A stretch of 64,000 nucleotides of DNA. It comes from Mytilus californianus. Lineage: Eukaryota; Mollusca; Bivalvia; Mytilida; Mytilidae. The notes under the pieces were generated by a model. That model was not told the DNA's origin. It made no database searches and worked only from the letters and a program-made list of their open reading frames with translations. The position numbers were made by a program, and so were the translations under genes. The stretch is from contig NW_026262593.1 in assembly GCF_021869535.1 (NCBI RefSeq), forward strand, positions 61,774,318 through 61,838,317, given 5' to 3'. This document shows, piece by piece, positions 45,395-56,194 of this stretch. Each line of letters begins with the position of its first letter. Position 1 is the stretch's first letter.

Positions 45395-45840
45395 GGTCTT
45401 TTCACAATGGGCACATAATTTATCACGACTATTTCACGGTGTATATTTTTGTTTTCACAGGGTTTCTACGGTCTCTTTACCCAAGTTTTTAGTTGGCACC
45501 TTTTCACGGCCTTTTCACGACAAATAAAGGCATATACTGTACTATATCTACATTTCACGGTCTTTTCACAATGGGCACATAATGCATTATCACGACTTTT
45601 TCACGGTGTACATTTTTTTTTCACATGGTTTCTACGGTCTTTTCACCCAAGTTTTCAGGTGGCACCTCTTCACGGCCTTTTCACAACTTTTCACAGCCTT
45701 TTCACGACAGTCATTCCACGGCATTGTCATGGATAAGTTTCACGGCCCACCGTAAATTAACCGTGACAAACACTGTAAAAATCACCAGCATTTTTACGGA
45801 CATTTTCACGGCCAATCTACGGGGCATTGTTCCAGTAGTG
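45395..45840. repeat. Right subterminal repeats of CACTA element
   Basis: It has more than ten TTTCACGG or TTTTCACGGCCTTTTCACG-like motifs, the complement of those at the left end. A block (TTCACGGTCTTTTCACAATG, GGCACATAAT, GTTTCTACGGTC) is duplicated about 150 bp apart at 45395 and 45553. It ends at the TAGTG terminus. Confidence 0.7.
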
Positions 45841-45904
45841 TTACTTGTTTGAATTTAAATCATTATACATGTAAATATATAAAAAAATATAAATAAGAAG
45901 ATAA

Positions 45905-45990
45905 GGATGGTATGAGTGCCAATGAGACATCTCTCTGTCAAAGTAACAATGTATTAAAGTTCGCGACTATAGGTTAAAATACGTCTAGTA
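45905..45990 (+). repeat. Family 1 repeat fragment
   Basis: GGATGGTATGAGTGCCAATG, AGACATCTCTCTGTC and CGACTATAGG blocks mark a partial copy between the CACTA right end and the second half of the LINE. Confidence 0.5.
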
Positions 45991-46112
45991 ATAACAAGGC
46001 AATGGATACACGTATCATTTAATACTTTAACAATATCAAAAAAATTTCTGTCGGACATAATGTCCTGTGAAAAAATGTCCACCTGGACAGAATTATAGTA
46101 TTATAAATAATG

Positions 46113-47487
46113 TCCATGTTCATGCACACATAGCATGTTGGAACTGTCGCGGAATAATCATTCCGCAGTACTATATCTACTGGAATTCTTAAATGATAAT
46201 AAGATTGATGTTATTTATTTATCAGAACACTGGCTTAGAAAATCACAATTCCACTTCCTTAATACAATCGGCAAACAAAAATTTAGCATTTGGAAAATGA
46301 GCCGATGAACACTGCCCAGAAAATACATTTATAGCGCCCGTGGAGGTGTTGCGATCTTGGTCTCAAAAACTGTATCTCCGTGTCACAGAATTAGTAATCG
46401 ATAGCAATAGGATATGTGGTATCGAACTGAAACTTACTTATTTACCTAGTATATTTTTTCTGTCTATATACTTGCCAGCAACTACACAACCTAACGAAGC
46501 ATTCGTTAACGAACTTGAATACTTAATGGACACGTACAAATCATATTCGAACCACGGGACGGTGTATATTCTCGGCGATTTCAATTGCAAGATTGGTGGA
46601 CCACGATATTCGTTTACTCAGGATCGTCGTATAGTAAACTTCTTGAAATTCTTCTTATTAACAATAACAGTACATTATTACACGTTCAGGACTTTGCCAA
46701 AGGTCCTGTATGTACATTTCAATCTTATGAAGGTGGTCCTAAAACGGGGATAGATCATATAGTTATAAATAACGAAAATACACGAGATATTTACAATGAG
46801 TTTGTCCCAGACGAAAGCATATTTAACGTTTCTGATCACAAGCCTATCGCGTGTACTTTACTCATTGAACAATGTCATGCTGACAGTGACAACTTATACG
46901 AAAGTGTTATGTCTGACAAAGTCGCGTGGACCAAAGCGTTAGAAAGGAATTCAGTTAATGACTATTCATTTGCAGTTTCACAATTTTTATGGTCTGTTCA
47001 AATGCCGTCACTACCAGCGTCCAAAGAAGATATCGAGCTCTACTATAAGACTATTATAGATGCTGTTCAAAAAGCAGACAAGGAAACACTCCCACATAAG
47101 CAACTTGTGAAACATATAAAGCCGTTTTGGACGAAAGTCGTAGATTTAACACACAAAACAATGTTAAAAAAGCGCAGTTTATGGATACTAAACAGGAAAG
47201 TTCACGATAGAAGCGATCAATATTTTGCTGATTACAAACATGCAAAACGGACTTTCAGAAATGAAATGGATAAAGCTTACAACGAACATATTATGAACAT
47301 TGCCAACAGAATGGAAGAGTCTATCGACAACGATCAAAGATATGTATGGTCGGTCTTAAAAAGCAGACGTAAACAGGAAACTTTTTGTCGCGAACTGAAT
47401 TTAAATGGATTAACTCATACTAACGAAAGTGAAATATGCAAAGGATATGCGAACAAATTCAACAAACATAAATTTTGTAAAACATGA
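46113..47487 (+). pseudogene. LINE endonuclease domain and linker
   Basis: Near 46130 a frame reads ACWNCRG, the usual start of an apurinic-type endonuclease, followed by stops at about 46180 and 46305. The frame from 46340 has LGDFNCKIGG. A shift of frame near 46600-46640 leads to one containing GIDHIVINN and VSDHKPIACT. GDFN and SDH are catalytic motifs of the endonuclease/exonuclease/phosphatase fold. The following linker (to 47487) is helical and charged. The domain is complete in outline but broken by at least three lesions. Confidence 0.75.
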
Positions 47488-48316
47488 AGTGAATGAAATA
47501 CGGAAAGCGCAAAGGGAAATTCACGCTCCAATCATTCCATTTGAGTTTGAAGAAATTTTCAACATTTGTAAGAATTTATGTAACAACAAATCTACAGGTT
47601 TAGACAACGTTTCATATGAGCATGTACAATATGGTGGTAAAACATTGCAAAAACACTTATGCAATCTATTCAACCTAATAATACAAACACGTTATACTCC
47701 TCTAGATTGGAAAACTAGTGTAATTATACCGTTATTCAAAGGTGGAAATAAAAACAAAACGGATCCCAATTCGTACCGCGGTGTATCGTTAACAAGCTGT
47801 ATCGCCAAGATATTCGAAAAGTCTCTTTATCCTCGATTCGACTCCTTACAAATAAAGTTTCCATATCAATCTCAGATGGCATATCAAAAGGAATTATCAA
47901 GTATTCACGCTTCATTTAACTCACAAGAACCGATTCGTCATTATATTGAACGTAACAGCGACGTAATTGTTGTGCTGTTAGATAGCACGAAAGCTTTCGA
48001 CACCGTATGGCATGATGCATTGTTATATAAAAAGCATAAATATGGAGTTACCGGTGATTAATGGCTGCTTATAGATGAAATATACAGTGACATGCGCAGT
48101 TCTGTACCATTCAATGGTAGACTATCTCGTTGGTTTGAACTAAAACGCGGCGTTCGCCAAGGAGGCGTCTTATCAGCTCTGTTATATTTAGTGTATATAA
48201 ACGATCTTTTATGCGACATTGAAGATTCTGAATGGGGATGCGTTCTTCTAGATATCAGTGTAAGTAGCTCTGTTCAAGCCGACGACATTGCTTTACTCTC
48301 AACAACAGAAAAATGA
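47429..48316 (+). pseudogene. LINE reverse transcriptase domain
   Basis: The frame at 47429-48061 has NKSTGLDNVSYEHV, VIIPLFKGGNKNKTDPNSYR GVSL and LLDSTKAFDTVWHD. These are RT blocks 0-3, with the usual palm Asp in KAFD. A TAA at 48059 interrupts. The next segment has RGVRQGGVLSALLYLVYIND and then VQADDIALLS. The catalytic box normally reads F/Y-A-D-D, so here the aromatic is Gln but both Asp remain. The frame stops at 48316. Confidence 0.8.
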
Positions 48317-49548
48317 ATGCAGCACCTAGCTTATAAACATTTGTCAGACATATGATATAGCGAGAGTTGGGCATTCAAGTTTTCTCTTACATTATTCAAA
48401 GAAGAACAAGAGTGTTTCAAGCAATCTTACTTTATATGATGACGTCATACCACTCGTGACGTCTGTCAAACATGTCGGTATTCTTCTGAACTGTAATTTT
48501 AGATCAATGGACCAGACATTAAATGCGTGCAGAGTGTTCAGAGCAACTGCTTTTTCAGTTTTAAATTCCGGAATTCATCCATCAATTTTAACCCCTTTGA
48601 CGTGTTCTAAGATTATACTTCAAATATGTTACAGCAAAGCCCTATATGGTTGTGAGTTATGGAACTTGACAATTTGACTCAAACAGAACTTACGATGTTT
48701 GAAAGATCTCACAGATTTTTGTGTAAAATTATCCAAGGACTTCCGAAACGAACCCGTTCTGACAAATGTACAAGTCTTCTTGGTTGGTTTTCAATTGAAA
48801 GCATTATCAACAGATGTAAACTTTTATTTTTTGGTAGACTATGTAGGGTGAAGTCTTCTGCGTTACCAAAACGAATAATGATAAGTAGACTATTGGAATT
48901 CAAATATAAATGCGTTCCAGAACAACTTGGTTTTATACCCGACATCTATAAAGCAGCCCGGAAAAATATAATATTACGGATTATATTGTGAATTTTGCAA
49001 ATACTGGTTCTTTCCCATCAAAAAAACTTTGCGGGTCAGTTATTGTAAACCGGAATATAAAAGCAACTGAAGAAACATCATCATGGTGGTTATACCGAAT
49101 TTCATGCGATAATGACTTTTATATATTTAGGCATATTCATTCTTCAATCAAACCGCATAAAGCATGGACAATTGCTAAACAGTTTCCTGAACTTCGTGCC
49201 TCTGCCAACATGGCCAAGTATGTTATTGATTTATGTTCTGTAGTACGTTATGAAGATGAACATTTACTTTGTCACAAATGTGGCAAGTTCTTCTTGAATA
49301 TCGTTGAACACTTACTGGTATCCTGTGATTTTATACAAGACAAAAGAGATGATCTATGGCAGGACATAATTAACGTTAATCCCATTCAGTTCAGTGTTTT
49401 TATGGACAGTCTTTCGGCACATGAATTCACAACGACAGTTCTGTCATGCAATACGTCATATGAATTAGGAAATGACGAATTAACTTTTTTCGCTAAGATT
49501 TGTGTTCGTCATGTGGAAAAAATCTGCAGAGGTTTCCACAATCGATAG
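48317..49548 (+). pseudogene. LINE ORF2 C-terminal region
   Basis: Frames at 48456-48677, 48659-48991 and 48988-49548 follow one another with shifts. A segment ALYGCELWNL is typical just after the RT of these elements. The last frame ends with CHKCGKFFLNIVEHLLVSC, a C-X2-C-X9-H-X4-C arrangement like the C-terminal zinc-binding motif of several LINE clades. The stop at 49546-49548 is followed by an AT-rich 3' UTR of about 300 bp and the TTC tail. Confidence 0.7.
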
Positions 49549-49846
49549 AAGATGTGACCGTTATCGCTATTATTGACAGTGCTCATGTTTTCTTTTTATT
49601 AACTTGAAACAGCAACTTAAATTCTTTGTTTTTTAATTTTCTGATTTATATACTTCATGTACACCAAATCTCTATGATAGAGGAAATAAAGTTATATATA
49701 TGTGTGTAGTTCATTATGTTCAAACTGCTTTTTCTTTTCTTTGTATTGTATACTAGACTATTGTTGTTTCTTTTTGTTATTGTCTTATTAATATCATATA
49801 TTGTATTATGCTCCTTGTGAGCCCATGCAATGGAAATAAAACATTT

Positions 49847-49884
49847 TCTTCTTCTTCTTCTTCTTCTTCTTCTTCTTCTTCTTC
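49847..49884 (+). repeat. (TTC)n tail of the LINE
   Basis: About 12 TTC units directly after TGGAAATAAAACATT, as a LINE 3' tail. Read on the minus strand it encodes poly-Glu, which explains an apparent acidic frame there. Confidence 0.8.
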
Positions 49885-50098
49885 AAAAATATTGTAACTA
49901 TTTAAATCATAAAAATCAAATAAAAAAAGTTTGGAACTATAGTATGTGCTTCGAGATATAGAAATTTCAAAGAACAAAATATTTTCAACATGCATTGATT
50001 ACCCAATTTCTGGAAATTTGTGTCAGAAACTAAATATTAAATATATAAAAATTCACGAAGAAATACATCTTTGCTAGTTCAAATCAACAAAAAGCAAC

Positions 50099-50338
50099 AT
50101 GAATAATACGAATGCCAATTTGGCTACTCGTCCCCGCATAGCTCAAGAGTTATATAGATCTAGTTGCAAGCAGACTGACAGAACTGAACAAGACTTTTTA
50201 AAAAGTGAAAAACCATTTTCAGTCCTGAAATGGTTTGGAAGGCCGTTCCATAAAGTTGCAGCTGCAAATTTGAAAGATTTATTTTACCGTAACGGGTCGA
50301 CTTTACCTGTGGCACATCCAGAATATTTCCATACCTGA
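50099..50338 (+). CDS. Orphan 79-codon frame
   Basis: ATG at 50099 in a fair context (CAAC before ATG) opens MNNTNANLATRPRIAQELYR, then SSCKQTDRTEQDFLKSEKPF and SVLKWFGRPFHKVAAANLKD, ending HPEYFHT and TGA. The composition is balanced and protein-like, unlike chance AT-rich frames nearby. I find no partner exon, promoter or family. It sits between a LINE 3' end and an antisense RT fragment, so it may be retroelement-derived. Confidence 0.3.
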   Translation: MNNTNANLATRPRIAQELYRSSCKQTDRTEQDFLKSEKPFSVLKWFGRPFHKVAAANLKDLFYRNGSTLPVAHPEYFHT

Positions 50339-50579
50339 AAGAATACTTAGATTTTTTTAACACTGACAAAAATTTGTATAATCAAACAGGAGCTATATTG
50401 GTCATAATCTTCTAGAGCCATTGTTCTTATCCGTCATATCTGCAAGGAGGGCACCTTAGCTTTATGTAAGAGGTCCTCGTATATATAGGAGCTGCTATAA
50501 TCCTCGTATACAAAACGGAGTGCTATTTCCTGCACCTTTTCTTAGTAGCTTTTTTGAAATTTTTCAGTGCAAAAGTGCC

Positions 50580-50700
50580 ATGCCAAAGGCAAAAACAAAA
50601 ATGACTAAGAATAAAAGTATGAAAAAAGTAAGTTTACAAAGTCTATCCGAAACAGAGCCCAAACGTTTTAAAACATGTAGTTACTGTGAGGCCCTCCTGC
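50580..50700 (+). other. Lys-rich frame fused to antisense RT
   Basis: After TTTTTCAG, an ATG at 50580 opens MPKAKTKMTKNKSMKK, then VSLQSLSETEPKRFKTCS. From about 50700 the frame is only the complement of the neighbouring RT fragment. A GTAAGT lies within it after MKK. It could be a small real exon next to an insertion breakpoint, or chance. Confidence 0.2.
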
Positions 50701-51340
50701 AGATCGAGCTCAAATCTGGAGTGCAGAAAGACAGAGTAATACTATTGTCATCTAAATACATGTAGTTATATAAACTACCATTTTTAACAAAAAGAAAAAT
50801 ATCATTTATAAATACGTTTAACAACAATGGCCTTAGTATGGAACCCTGTGGTACGCCTTTATGGATGTCAGCCCAACCACTCAGAACATTGTTGACTTTT
50901 ATTTGTTGTTTACGATTAGATAAATAGGACTTTAGAAGAGCACCATGAATGGGTGGATACACCATATATTGATAATTTATCATATGCTAGCAAGATATTG
51001 TGGAGCAGGCAGTCAAAAGCCTTAGAAAGATCCATTAATACCGTTGCAATGTACTGGTTTTTATCAAGAGCTTCACGCCAATCTTCTAACACTCTGAGTA
51101 GTGTGGTCTGACATCCATGTCCACGTCTAAATGCACACAAAAAAGGATTAAATATTTTATCAAAGTATTGTTAGTTGAATTTCATATATTTTTTCAAAGA
51201 TTTTTGAAAATATGGGTAAGACACTAATAAGTAGTCTATAGTTTGTTTTCAATAATGGGTCACTCTTTTCAAGAAGGGGGTCACTTGGGCTTCTTTTAGT
51301 TTATCAGGGAAACAGTTATTTTCAATTGACAAATTTACAA
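50690..51340 (-). pseudogene. Antisense LINE reverse transcriptase fragment
   Basis: On the minus strand, in order: a region like NCFPDKLKEAQVTPFLK (about 51330-51280), a gap with shifts, GHGCQTTLLRVLEDWREALD with ATVLMDLSKAFDCLLHN (51140-51000), then KGVPQGSILRPLLLNVFIND and YMYLDDNSITL (50983-50730). These are RT palm motifs (KAFD, GVPQGS, and Y-x-D-D with Leu in place of Ala). It is broken by frameshifts, and both ends of the element are missing. It is not the LINE at 46055-49884, whose motifs differ. Confidence 0.75.
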
Positions 51341-51779
51341 GCTGAGTGTCACGTGGTTAATTTGCCTTTGATACATGTAAACAACAGATTTTGGCTAACA
51401 AGTCAGCTTGTAGCTGCGGAACCATAGTTCATAGGTTCTTGTCCGCAAATTTTCAATTATTTATCATTAGGACCTATATAAGCTATAAGGTTTCGCAGCT
51501 AGTCATCATATTTAATACCGATAAAATTGGTGGATTTTAAAATGAAAAAGAAATATTCAAACGCAAAAAATAAAAAAATATAAAATTAAAAGCATTTTTA
51601 ACAAGTTATACATAACTTCATTCATGATTCTTATACATGTCACAACTGAAGATTAACAGATTAACCAATCATATATGATTAGACGGTGTGAAAATAATTT
51701 GGATTTAATTCCCATACAGTTTGAGGTAAAACCCCGAGAATCCCATCGTCCAAAAATAAAATTGAAAGGATCTTCGTAA

Positions 51780-51955
51780 ATATGTATAGGACTAAAGAAG
51801 AGGGGGTGGACAGCTTTTGAGGGAGGTTGGGGCGGGAGGTGGGAGACAAAAAATAGGTGGGACAGAAAAAAAGATTCTAAAAGTGGGAGGTGGGAGATAG
51901 GGGCGGGAGGTGGGAGAAGGGTACCCCCTGTCCACCCCTCAAAAAGGATTAATCT
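51780..51955. repeat. Purine-rich inverted-repeat element
   Basis: It starts AGAGGGGGTGGACAGCTTTT and ends CCCCCTGTCCACCCCTC, an inverted pair. The interior is repeated GGGAGGTGGGAGA. It is probably a small foldback element. Confidence 0.5.
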
Positions 51956-52337
51956 TCTATTGTTATTGCTTCATCAGTTCAAACACTAGACTACGACCTG
52001 CACCATCACGTGGAGTTTGTTTTTACTTGTATCGTACGGTTTTTCTTTACCAACTTTTCATCTGTTGGTACATGTTTTTAAGATAATCAACCCAAAGGCC
52101 CTTGTCCTACCATTTTCTATACAAATAATGTTTCACTACTGTTGCAAGTTGTGCGTTATTGTTTTGAATAACTTTTGGGGTTGAGTGGTTACTTTATAGA
52201 TTCGCTGAAGGACTAATCCCAACAGAACTTCTCATCGCAGTATTCGGAACATTTCTAGAATTTACATAAAGATCCCGTGACTGTGATTATTTATTGGATG
52301 CTGAAGCTGACACAGAGAAAAAGAAATAAGTTGTAAA

Positions 52338-52364
52338 ATGAATCCATCGAGTGTCTCACTAAAG
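52338..52364 (+). CDS. AGTRAP: AGTRAP-like gene, coding exon 1
   Basis: ATG AAT CCA ... AAG gives MNPSSVSLK and then GTTTTG as donor. AGTRAP (type-1 angiotensin II receptor-associated protein) is a small multi-pass membrane protein. In vertebrates it binds the receptor tail and promotes its internalisation. As I recall, the vertebrate gene also has a nine-codon first exon ending LK before a membrane segment. Here the exon has the same length, ends LK, leaves phase 0, and joins a next exon in phase 0 that starts the membrane helix. The donor is weaker than average and the exon is tiny, so it depends on this fit. The angiotensin connection need not hold in molluscs. Confidence 0.6.
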
Positions 52365-53206
52365 GTTTTGATTATTCATTTAGTATATTTATATCCTTTA
52401 AGAAAAGTGAATATATGTAGAGTTGCGAAGAAAAATACAGGAAACTGAAACAATGAAAATTATATCCGACTGCAACAGCTTGTTCATAAACCAAGCTGTT
52501 GCTTCGTGTTAAATTATTTGAACACATTTACTAAAAAAGAAAATATTTTCAAACACCTGTAAGAGAAGCTATACTGGAATGAACAAAGCTGTCAATGATT
52601 TTTTCTGCTACTTTCCTCTAAATATAAAAAAGTTAATGGAAATCGATGTCATTCTTTTGTCAATGGACCAATCTCAAGTAGTCCAAATAATTATGATGTC
52701 TTGAAAGGCTATTTCAATTTCTTTCTGTGAAAGCTATTTCAATTTCTTTCTGTGACGCCTTCCTACAACGTCATAACGCTTAAGCCATTTTTTTCGTCTA
52801 AACTTAGACTTAGAGAGAGAATTTTCGGCAGCACTTTGAGACCAAATTGAATATTGCCATGAAATCTTTATTGATGGCTAGAAATGTTTGCATAGTTCTA
52901 TACAAAGTCTTACATTTTTTGTGCTTGTTGGTGCAAAATATTTCCAGAAATATTCAAAAGTAATGATAAATAAGTTACGATTTCATTTGAGGTGTGCAAT
53001 GATCATCTATATTTCGATTTCAAAATGATTTCCCAAAGATCCTTCAATTCCAGAGAGTATAAAATATCAAACTCTGTAAAGTTTGGCAGACCTGAAATTC
53101 GGGATAATATAAATCAAACATTCCGAAAATTCAGGTCCATCAAATTTTAAGATATCATGATTATTTGGAGTAAATCTCAAGTTGTGTTTTTAATATGAGG
53201 CAGATG
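52365..53206. other. AGTRAP-like intron 1, left part
   Basis: AT-rich. A 25-bp tandem duplication (GCTATTTCAATTTCTTTCTG twice) is at about 52707-52755. There is no other gene or clear element. Confidence 0.5.
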
Positions 53207-54664
53207 TTACCCATACCTGCCAACCCTCCCGTTTTGAGTGGGAGACTCCCGCTTCAGTGGCGAAATTCTGGAAATCTCCAGCTTGCCGGTCAACTCCCAC
53301 GCGGGAGTATAGAATCTCCCGCTTTCAGATATTTTAACCCTGAATGACCCGTGTTCATAATTCTCTGACTTTTACTGTCAATAGAAATAAATAAACAATC
53401 AGCGATCATTTGAAAACTTTGGTCAGTAGTTTTTATGTTTGATTTACAAGTAATCGAAATTCATTTCTGCTATGTCAACTCCAACAAGATAGAGGTCTTT
53501 GTCTGGACCAATCAACAGTGTAAAAAAGAAGAAATAGATAACTGCAAATCGAAATGTCAAGCAGACGAATTGAAAGATTTTTAATTTTTACGACCAAGTT
53601 CACTGACACTTGGCAATGAATCTTCATTTTGCACATCATGTTCAATCAACTTTTTGGATTCTTCTGGTGGTCTGTACGATGTTTGAAAGCATGCTTAGTG
53701 TGGGTCTCACAACAAAATCAAAATATGGAATGTTATGAGTTATGAGACTCAGAGGTATTAAAAAAGGCAAAAAAAAACAAAACACACCTTGTATAGATTA
53801 TAACTATGAGTTGAAGAAATAAAGTATATCTTTCAACTCTTATTGGTGTTTTGTAGATGAATAACAGCATTGAACAGTCAGAGCTAAGACATAAACAAGT
53901 CGTTTTTTGTTTTTGACTTACAGAAGTAAAAAAATGTATTTATTATAAAAATGTGTTTTCATTTTCAGACTTATTTAAGTCAGAAAATGACAGATTTGTT
54001 TAGGTCTATTTATGTTTATGAAAAGACTTAATTTTAATTGGTGGCCAAAGTGCACCACCTATATGACATCATAAACCTGTCTGAGAGTTCACAAGGACCT
54101 GAGCTATCTATATTTAATCATCTAATTGAACATTTTTACTTAACATAAGATTATTTTCCTCATTTTGTGTGGTTATAGATGGTTGCATTGTAAAGGAAAT
54201 AAACACTATCTCCGTTTTTTTAGGCTCTCATGCATATTTTCCTTTAGAAGACAAAGCATTGTCTTTCAATGTTGTCATAATTTCATGTAGATGCATGACC
54301 TTTTTATAAATATGCTTGGGTCTTGAAGTTGACCAATTTTGGTAACTTATCAACTTGTAAGAGTCAATATTTGCAACATTTTAATTCAGGTCAAATATTT
54401 CTTGCTTAACACTAAATGACTTATTGAAGTCATAATTTGTCTTAAATTAAAGGGAGACAAATCTTGAAACCTACAAATTTATACCTCTACGAGTCAAAAG
54501 CAGATTTAGACTTATTTTAATATGTCTGAGCTCTGACTGAATAAATAAACAAGTCATATATTTCACTTGAAAATGTCGTTCGCGTAAAATCTCCCCCTCA
54601 GCTGTCATAGCTGAGGGGGAGATCTCCCTCTTTGAAGGTTTCAGAGGTTGGCAGGTATGGTTAC
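53207..54664. mobile_element. 1.45-kb TIR element with TTAC duplication
   Basis: Terminal CCATACCTGCCAACC (53211-53225) is mirrored exactly by GGTTGGCAGGTATGG (54646-54660), flanked by TTAC at 53207-53210 and 54661-54664. Subterminal CTCCCGC/GGGAG and CTCCCCCTC blocks lie inside each end. The interior has no transposase frame, so it is non-autonomous. The superfamily is undetermined. Confidence 0.75.
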
Positions 54665-54837
54665 CTAGGGGGAAGATTTTTGGATGGAGGGGGAAATAAT
54701 AAGAAAGTACGGGAAAACATGGATAACCTATGCATGTTTCCAAGCAACTGGACTGTTCTGTTTTCTATGATATTTTCCTGTGTTTTTCAAAGCATTTTCA
54801 CCTCCATTATGAAAATCTGTCCCCTAGTAAATATGGC
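54661..54837. mobile_element. Foldback MITE, copy 2
   Basis: TAGGGGGAAGATTTTTGGA at the left pairs with TATGAAAATCTGTCCCCTA at the right. The centre ACCTATGCATGTTTCCAAG is identical to the copy at 44487-44646. It directly abuts the right end of the 1.45-kb TIR element. Confidence 0.65.
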
Positions 54838-55074
54838 TGCTATAACCATGATAGGGCATATCGGTTCGTATTGTGACTTAATAACATAAGTATTGTGTCA
54901 TAGGAAATGTACAGGAAAATATATGAATTTGAATGTTGTCTATGACTTAATCCCCTTTCTTTTCTGAATCCTGAGCCATTTTCTTGTTTGACACACTTTA
55001 AACTGGTGCCTTTTATGGAGTTGTTAAAAGTTATAATAAGTGTTTATATTTTTATATCTGTTTTTGTTTTGCAG

Positions 55075-55109
55075 GGAGCTGTGATAGTACATTTTGTTTT
55101 AACAATATG
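55075..55109 (+). CDS. AGTRAP: AGTRAP-like gene, coding exon 2
   Basis: 35-nt exon, acceptor TGTTTTGCAG, donor ATATG/GTGAGTT. It reads GAVIVHFVLTI plus TG, and the next exon supplies G to complete Trp. A hydrophobic helix ending in Trp is the pattern of AGTRAP transmembrane segment 1 (hydrophobic residues, H, hydrophobic residues, TW). Exon size and phases agree with both neighbours. Confidence 0.72.
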
Positions 55110-55289
55110 GTGAGTTTATATGTATAAATTTCTAATACATTTGTAATAACTGAACACTGGTAAAAATTAAAATTAGTCTATTCTTTGTAATGGTTCAGAA
55201 AAACTGACAATACCATGGCAAAAACCCCCAACATAGAAACAGTATTCATGCCAGGCCACAGGACCTCCAGCCCAGGCTTTTAAAATTTC

Positions 55290-55470
55290 TATTGGTATAA
55301 ACATGTGGTATGACTGCTGATGAGACAACTATCCACCAGGGATAAAATGAAGTAATGATAAGCAATTATAAGCCACTGTACAGCCTTCAACAATGAGCAA
55401 AACCCATACCACATATCAAGCTAAAAAAGGCCTCGAAATAAAAATGTAAAACAAATCAAACAAAGAAACT
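55290..55470 (+). repeat. Family 1 dispersed repeat
   Basis: TGGTATGACTGCTGATGAGA, CAACTATCCACCAG, GCCTTCAACAATGAGCAAAA, CTAAAAAAGGCCTCGAAAT and ACGACCTGATTTACG blocks are present. This is the most complete forward copy in the window. It lies in intron 2 of the AGTRAP-like gene. Confidence 0.7.
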
Positions 55471-56194
55471 AACGACCTGATTTACGAAAAAAACAATAAT
55501 TAAAAAACAAATATGATATACAGCAACAAAGGAGAACTACAGAAGCTTCACAAATATTATAAATAGCAACAAAGGACAACTACTTATGCTTCTTTTAATT
55601 CCTCTTTTGAGTTATTCATTTTATATAATTTAGGACTTCAATAGTCATTTCAACACCTCTCATAGAGAAAATCCTCCATAACTCAGGAAAGCTCACCGGT
55701 CTGATTACATAAAATCATGACAATGTTTGAAAATATCTAAATCAAACAGGCTCAACTGAAATATGCAAAATTGTCTGAGGTTAACAAAACTCTCCAACAT
55801 ACACACGAAACACTTAAAGAAGATTGAATAAGAGGAGATCTAGGGTAAATGTCATAGAGACAGCAACTTAATAAATAATGCAAAATAGAGAGACAAAAGA
55901 GGTTAATGTGCTGCCCTCAATTATGTCAATGATAGAGGCATGTCTTTTATACAAGAATCCTGCAGTTTTGAAAACAAAATATACAAAGAAAAAGAAGTCA
56001 ACAAATTACTTAAATTGTAAAATGTCAGTGTGTATAATTATCCTTTACCAAGTTTAATGTCAATTTGTTTATAGATAAATCAATGTCTTTATATCTTCAA
56101 CATGTTCAATAGTGCAATTCTATAAAAAAAAAAAGAGTTATCTCCCATTGCATGTACATTCAGCATTTACATTTTATAAAATTTATGTTTATTA

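Larger units (their letters stand above)
38659..45840. mobile_element. CACTA-like element, 7.2 kb
   Basis: The left terminus CACTACTGTAACAACAGCCC (38659) is mirrored by the right terminus, whose complement reads CACTACTGGAACAATGCCCC (ending 45840). The flanks are TTA on both sides (38656-38658 and 45841-45843), a 3-bp duplication as expected for EnSpm/CACTA elements. Both ends carry dense subterminal repeats of GAAAAGGCCGTGA, on either strand, as that superfamily does. I see no transposase frame, so it is non-autonomous or decayed. The interior is filled with other elements (40250-41813, 43048-43929, 44487-44646). Confidence 0.72.
46055..49884 (+). mobile_element. Right (ORF2) half of a LINE
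   Basis: It starts after a repeat with ATGTCCACCTGGACAG and carries an endonuclease, reverse transcriptase and C-terminal Cys/His region in order. It ends with CATGCAATGGAAATAAAAC and a (TTC)n tail at 49847-49884. Non-LTR elements of the CR1/L2/Jockey/I kinds end in such simple repeats; the clade cannot be fixed by eye. Several stops and frameshifts show it is dead. Confidence 0.85.

Noticed and set aside
49777-49995. Minus-strand frame with a poly-Glu run.
   Set aside because: It is the complement of the (TTC)n tail of the LINE, with no splice or coding support.
50580-50627. MPKAKTKMTKNKSMKK followed by GTAAGT as exon 1 of the AGTRAP-like gene.
   Set aside because: The phase would fit, but the strongly basic start does not resemble the family, while MNPSSVSLK at 52338 does.
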